Origin: CAYORM01 sp964406375
GTDB taxonomy: Bacteria > Pseudomonadota > Alphaproteobacteria > DSM-16000 > Inquilinaceae
Assembly (NCBI GenBank): GCA_964406375.1
Contig: CAYORM010000019.1
Span: 1 to 51,585 of the forward strand
Reading direction: 5' to 3'
Length of the DNA stretch: 51,585 bases
Shown one piece after another: positions 49,669-51,585 of this stretch (positions are counted from its first letter, which is position 1; each line of letters opens with the position of its first letter). The translations under genes and the position numbers were made by a program. Under the pieces are notes generated by a model. The model was not told where the DNA came from and did not search any database. It worked only from the letters and a program-made list of their open reading frames with translations.

Positions 49669-51585
49669 TCAGTTCGCCTGGCGGCGCAGGAAGGCGGGAA
49701 TGTCGAGCGCGTCGTCGTCGGCGCTGCTGCGGGCCCGACCACCATCGATGGCCAGGCTCGGCTGGATCACCGGGCGCGCGGCCGGACGGGCGGGCTCGCT
49801 CCGTGCCGCGGCGTCACGCGCGGGGTCCGCACGCTTCTCGAGGCGCGGCGGCTCGACCCGCTGTTCGGCCCGCTGCGGCGCCGGCGCCTCGCGCTCTTGG
49901 CGTGCAGGGGCGGCCGCCGCCCCGCGCCCGCCCATCGCATCGTCCTCGACGCCGAGCATGCCGGTGATGCGATGGAAAAGGCCGATCCGCGCCGTCCGGC
50001 GCACCGGCTCCGCCGGGGCCGCTGCAGGGGTGGGCTGGACGGCGGCCGTCTGGCCGAGGCCGGCCTGCGCGGCGAGCGCGTTCTGCGCCGCCGCGGCCTC
50101 AGGCGAGGCGGCCGGCGGCGGCACGGCGTGGGCGAGCGCACTCTGCGCCGCCGTTGCCTGGCTGGTGGCGAGCTGACCGGTCGCGACGGGACCGGCTGCG
50201 ACCGCACCAGCTGCCGCCGTGCCGGTCGCCGGCTGTCCGCCGCTGACAACGCGCATGCCGCCGGCGCCCGCGGCCTGCGTTCGACCCGCCGCCGGGGCGA
50301 CGATGGTGCGTGGCGGAACCGCGGGGATCGACCGGCCTTCGGGGCGAGCTGGAACGGCACCCGTCTGCGGGATCATCGGGCGGGACGGCGCCGCCGGACG
50401 TCCGGCCGCACGCGGCTCTTCGGCCGCAGCGCCGGCTGCCGGTGCCGCCGTGCCCTCGGCCGAGGGCGCGGCCGCCGCCACCTGCGCAGCCGTCTCCGGC
50501 GCCTCGGGCTGCCGCTGCTCCGTCGCCTCCGTCGCGGTTGCGGCAACGGCCGGCCGCGGCGGGCCGAGCGGCGGGCTCGTCACCGTGACGAGCGGCGGGC
50601 GCTGCGGCAGGGGCTGACCACGACCGGTGTAGACGCTCTGCACCGGCGGGGTCGCCGCCTGGGCGGCGCTGTCGATGCCGGTCGCGACGACCGAGACGCG
50701 GACCCGCCCCTCCATGTCGGGGTTGAACGTCGAGCCGAAGATGATGTTGGCGTCGGGATCGACCTCGTCGCGGATCCGGTTGGTCGCCTCGTCGACCTCG
50801 TAGAGCGTCATGTCGAGGCCGCCGGTGATGTTGATCAACACCCCCTTGGCGCCCTTCATCGACACGTCGTCGAGCAGCGGGTTCGAGATCGCCGCCTCGG
50901 CCGCCATGATCGCGCGGCGCTCGCCCTCGCCCTCGCCCGTGCCCATCATCGCCTTGCCCATTTCCGCCATCACGGTGCGGATGTCGGCGAAGTCGAGATT
51001 GATGAGGCCCGGCTGGACCATGAGGTCGGTGACGCCGCGGACGCCGGAATGCAGCACCTCGTCGGCCATGCGGAAGGCATCCGCGAAGGTCGTCCGCTCA
51101 TTGGCGATGCGGAAGAGGTTCTGGTTCGGAATGATGATCAGCGTGTCGACATATTGCTGCAGGTCCGACAGCCCCTGCTCGGCGATGCGCATGCGGTGCG
51201 CGCCCTCGAAATGGAAGGGCTTGGTCACAACGCCGACGGTCAGTATGCCGAGCTCGCGCGCGGCACGGGCGATGACGGGCGCGGCGCCGGTGCCGGTCCC
51301 GCCGCCCATGCCGGCGGTGATGAAGACCATGTGGCTGCCCTCGAGGTAGCCGGCGATCTCGTCGATCTGCTCCTCGGCCGCCGCCTTGCCGATGTCCGGC
51401 CGTGAGCCCGCCCCGAGCCCCTGGGTGAGATTAACCCCGAGCTGCAGCTTCTTCGGCGCCTCGCTGCCGGCGAGCGCCTGGGCGTCGGTGTTCGCGACTA
51501 GGAACTCGACGCCCTGGAGCTCGGCCCGGATCATGTTGTTGACGGCATTGCCGCCGGCGCCGCCGACGCCGACGACGGTGATGCG
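49669..51585 (-). CDS. ftsZ: Cell division protein FtsZ, 5' end outside the window
   Basis: Tubulin-like GTPase that forms the division ring. The window holds 638 codons and stops just inside the N-terminus (RITVVGVGGAGGNAVNNM). The GTP-binding signature GGGTGTGAAP and the T7 loop NLDFADIRTVM are present. The folded core ends near SVVATGIDSA (about 50660). A linker of about 315 residues follows, rich in Ala, Pro and Gly, and then the conserved tail peptide DDDALDIPAFLRRQAN, which binds FtsA-type partners. The linker is much longer than the roughly 50-100 residues usual elsewhere. Confidence 0.96.
   Translation of the reverse strand, partial: RITVVGVGGAGGNAVNNMIRAELQGVEFLVANTDAQALAGSEAPKKLQLGVNLTQGLGAGSRPDIGKAAAEEQIDEIAGYLEGSHMVFITAGMGGGTGTGAAPVIARAARELGILTVGVVTKPFHFEGAHRMRIAEQGLSDLQQYVDTLIIIPNQNLFRIANERTTFADAFRMADEVLHSGVRGVTDLMVQPGLINLDFADIRTVMAEMGKAMMGTGEGEGERRAIMAAEAAISNPLLDDVSMKGAKGVLINITGGLDMTLYEVDEATNRIRDEVDPDANIIFGSTFNPDMEGRVRVSVVATGIDSAAQAATPPVQSVYTGRGQPLPQRPPLVTVTSPPLGPPRPAVAATATEATEQRQPEAPETAAQVAAAAPSAEGTAAPAAGAAAEEPRAAGRPAAPSRPMIPQTGAVPARPEGRSIPAVPPRTIVAPAAGRTQAAGAGGMRVVSGGQPATGTAAAGAVAAGPVATGQLATSQATAAQSALAHAVPPPAASPEAAAAQNALAAQAGLGQTAAVQPTPAAAPAEPVRRTARIGLFHRITGMLGVEDDAMGGRGAAAAPARQEREAPAPQRAEQRVEPPRLEKRADPARDAAARSEPARPAARPVIQPSLAIDGGRARSSADDDALDIPAFLRRQAN

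Noticed and set aside
1..51585. Mobile element, prophage, CRISPR array, tRNA or rRNA
   Set aside because: No transposase or integrase, no flanking direct repeats, no regular spacer arrays and no cloverleaf or rRNA sequence were recognised on either strand.

Overview
The window is a GC-rich (about 70%), densely coded chromosomal segment with 43 protein genes. It looks like an alphaproteobacterium, probably Rhodospirillales-like. The main reason is the order ftsZ-lpxC-bamD-recN-ligA at the right end, plus an FtsZ with a very long Ala/Pro linker and lipid A/outer-membrane genes (lpxC, bamD). The genus cannot be read from the sequence. No rRNA, tRNA, CRISPR array, transposase or prophage gene was seen.

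Left part (1-16468): a small DUF486 membrane protein and a GhrA-type reductase; a secreted RNase T2; a leftward operon of MFS transporter, orphan TAXI-type binding protein, M17 aminopeptidase and NlpC/P60 peptidase (the last two overlap by 4 nt); a large membrane-anchored SleB-like hydrolase with a 390-bp internal tandem duplication; a secreted unknown protein; rluE; an SbmA/YddA-type ABC protein; lysS, nudC, a YciI-like protein and an EVE-domain protein.

Middle part (16493-35319): the helicase hrpB is coupled to an SLC13-type permease; a receiver protein and a dCache-HAMP-PAS histidine kinase form an overlapping pair; a phosphopantetheinyl transferase follows the regulators of a long leftward catabolic operon. 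In transcription order that operon holds a tagatose-3-epimerase-family enzyme, a CUT2 (ribose-type) ATPase, two permeases, a binding protein, a metal-dependent amidohydrolase, and two regulators. One regulator joins an IclR-like winged helix to a domain resembling the operon's own binding protein; the second has a related winged helix and a different C-terminal part. A perfect 12-bp inverted repeat with a 5-nt spacer lies 68 nt upstream of the first gene. An amidase and a GNAT acetyltransferase lie just upstream on the same strand. This locus is the best candidate for something undescribed.

Right part (35458-51585): uvrD/pcrA, a tandem pair of paralogous secreted proteins of unknown function, prmA, an M24 aminopeptidase P with an extra N-terminal segment, a phytanoyl-CoA-dioxygenase-family enzyme, a small lipoprotein, then ligA-recN (4-nt overlap), bamD, lpxC and ftsZ, which runs off the right edge. 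Functions are inferred from motifs read by eye; no database search was run.
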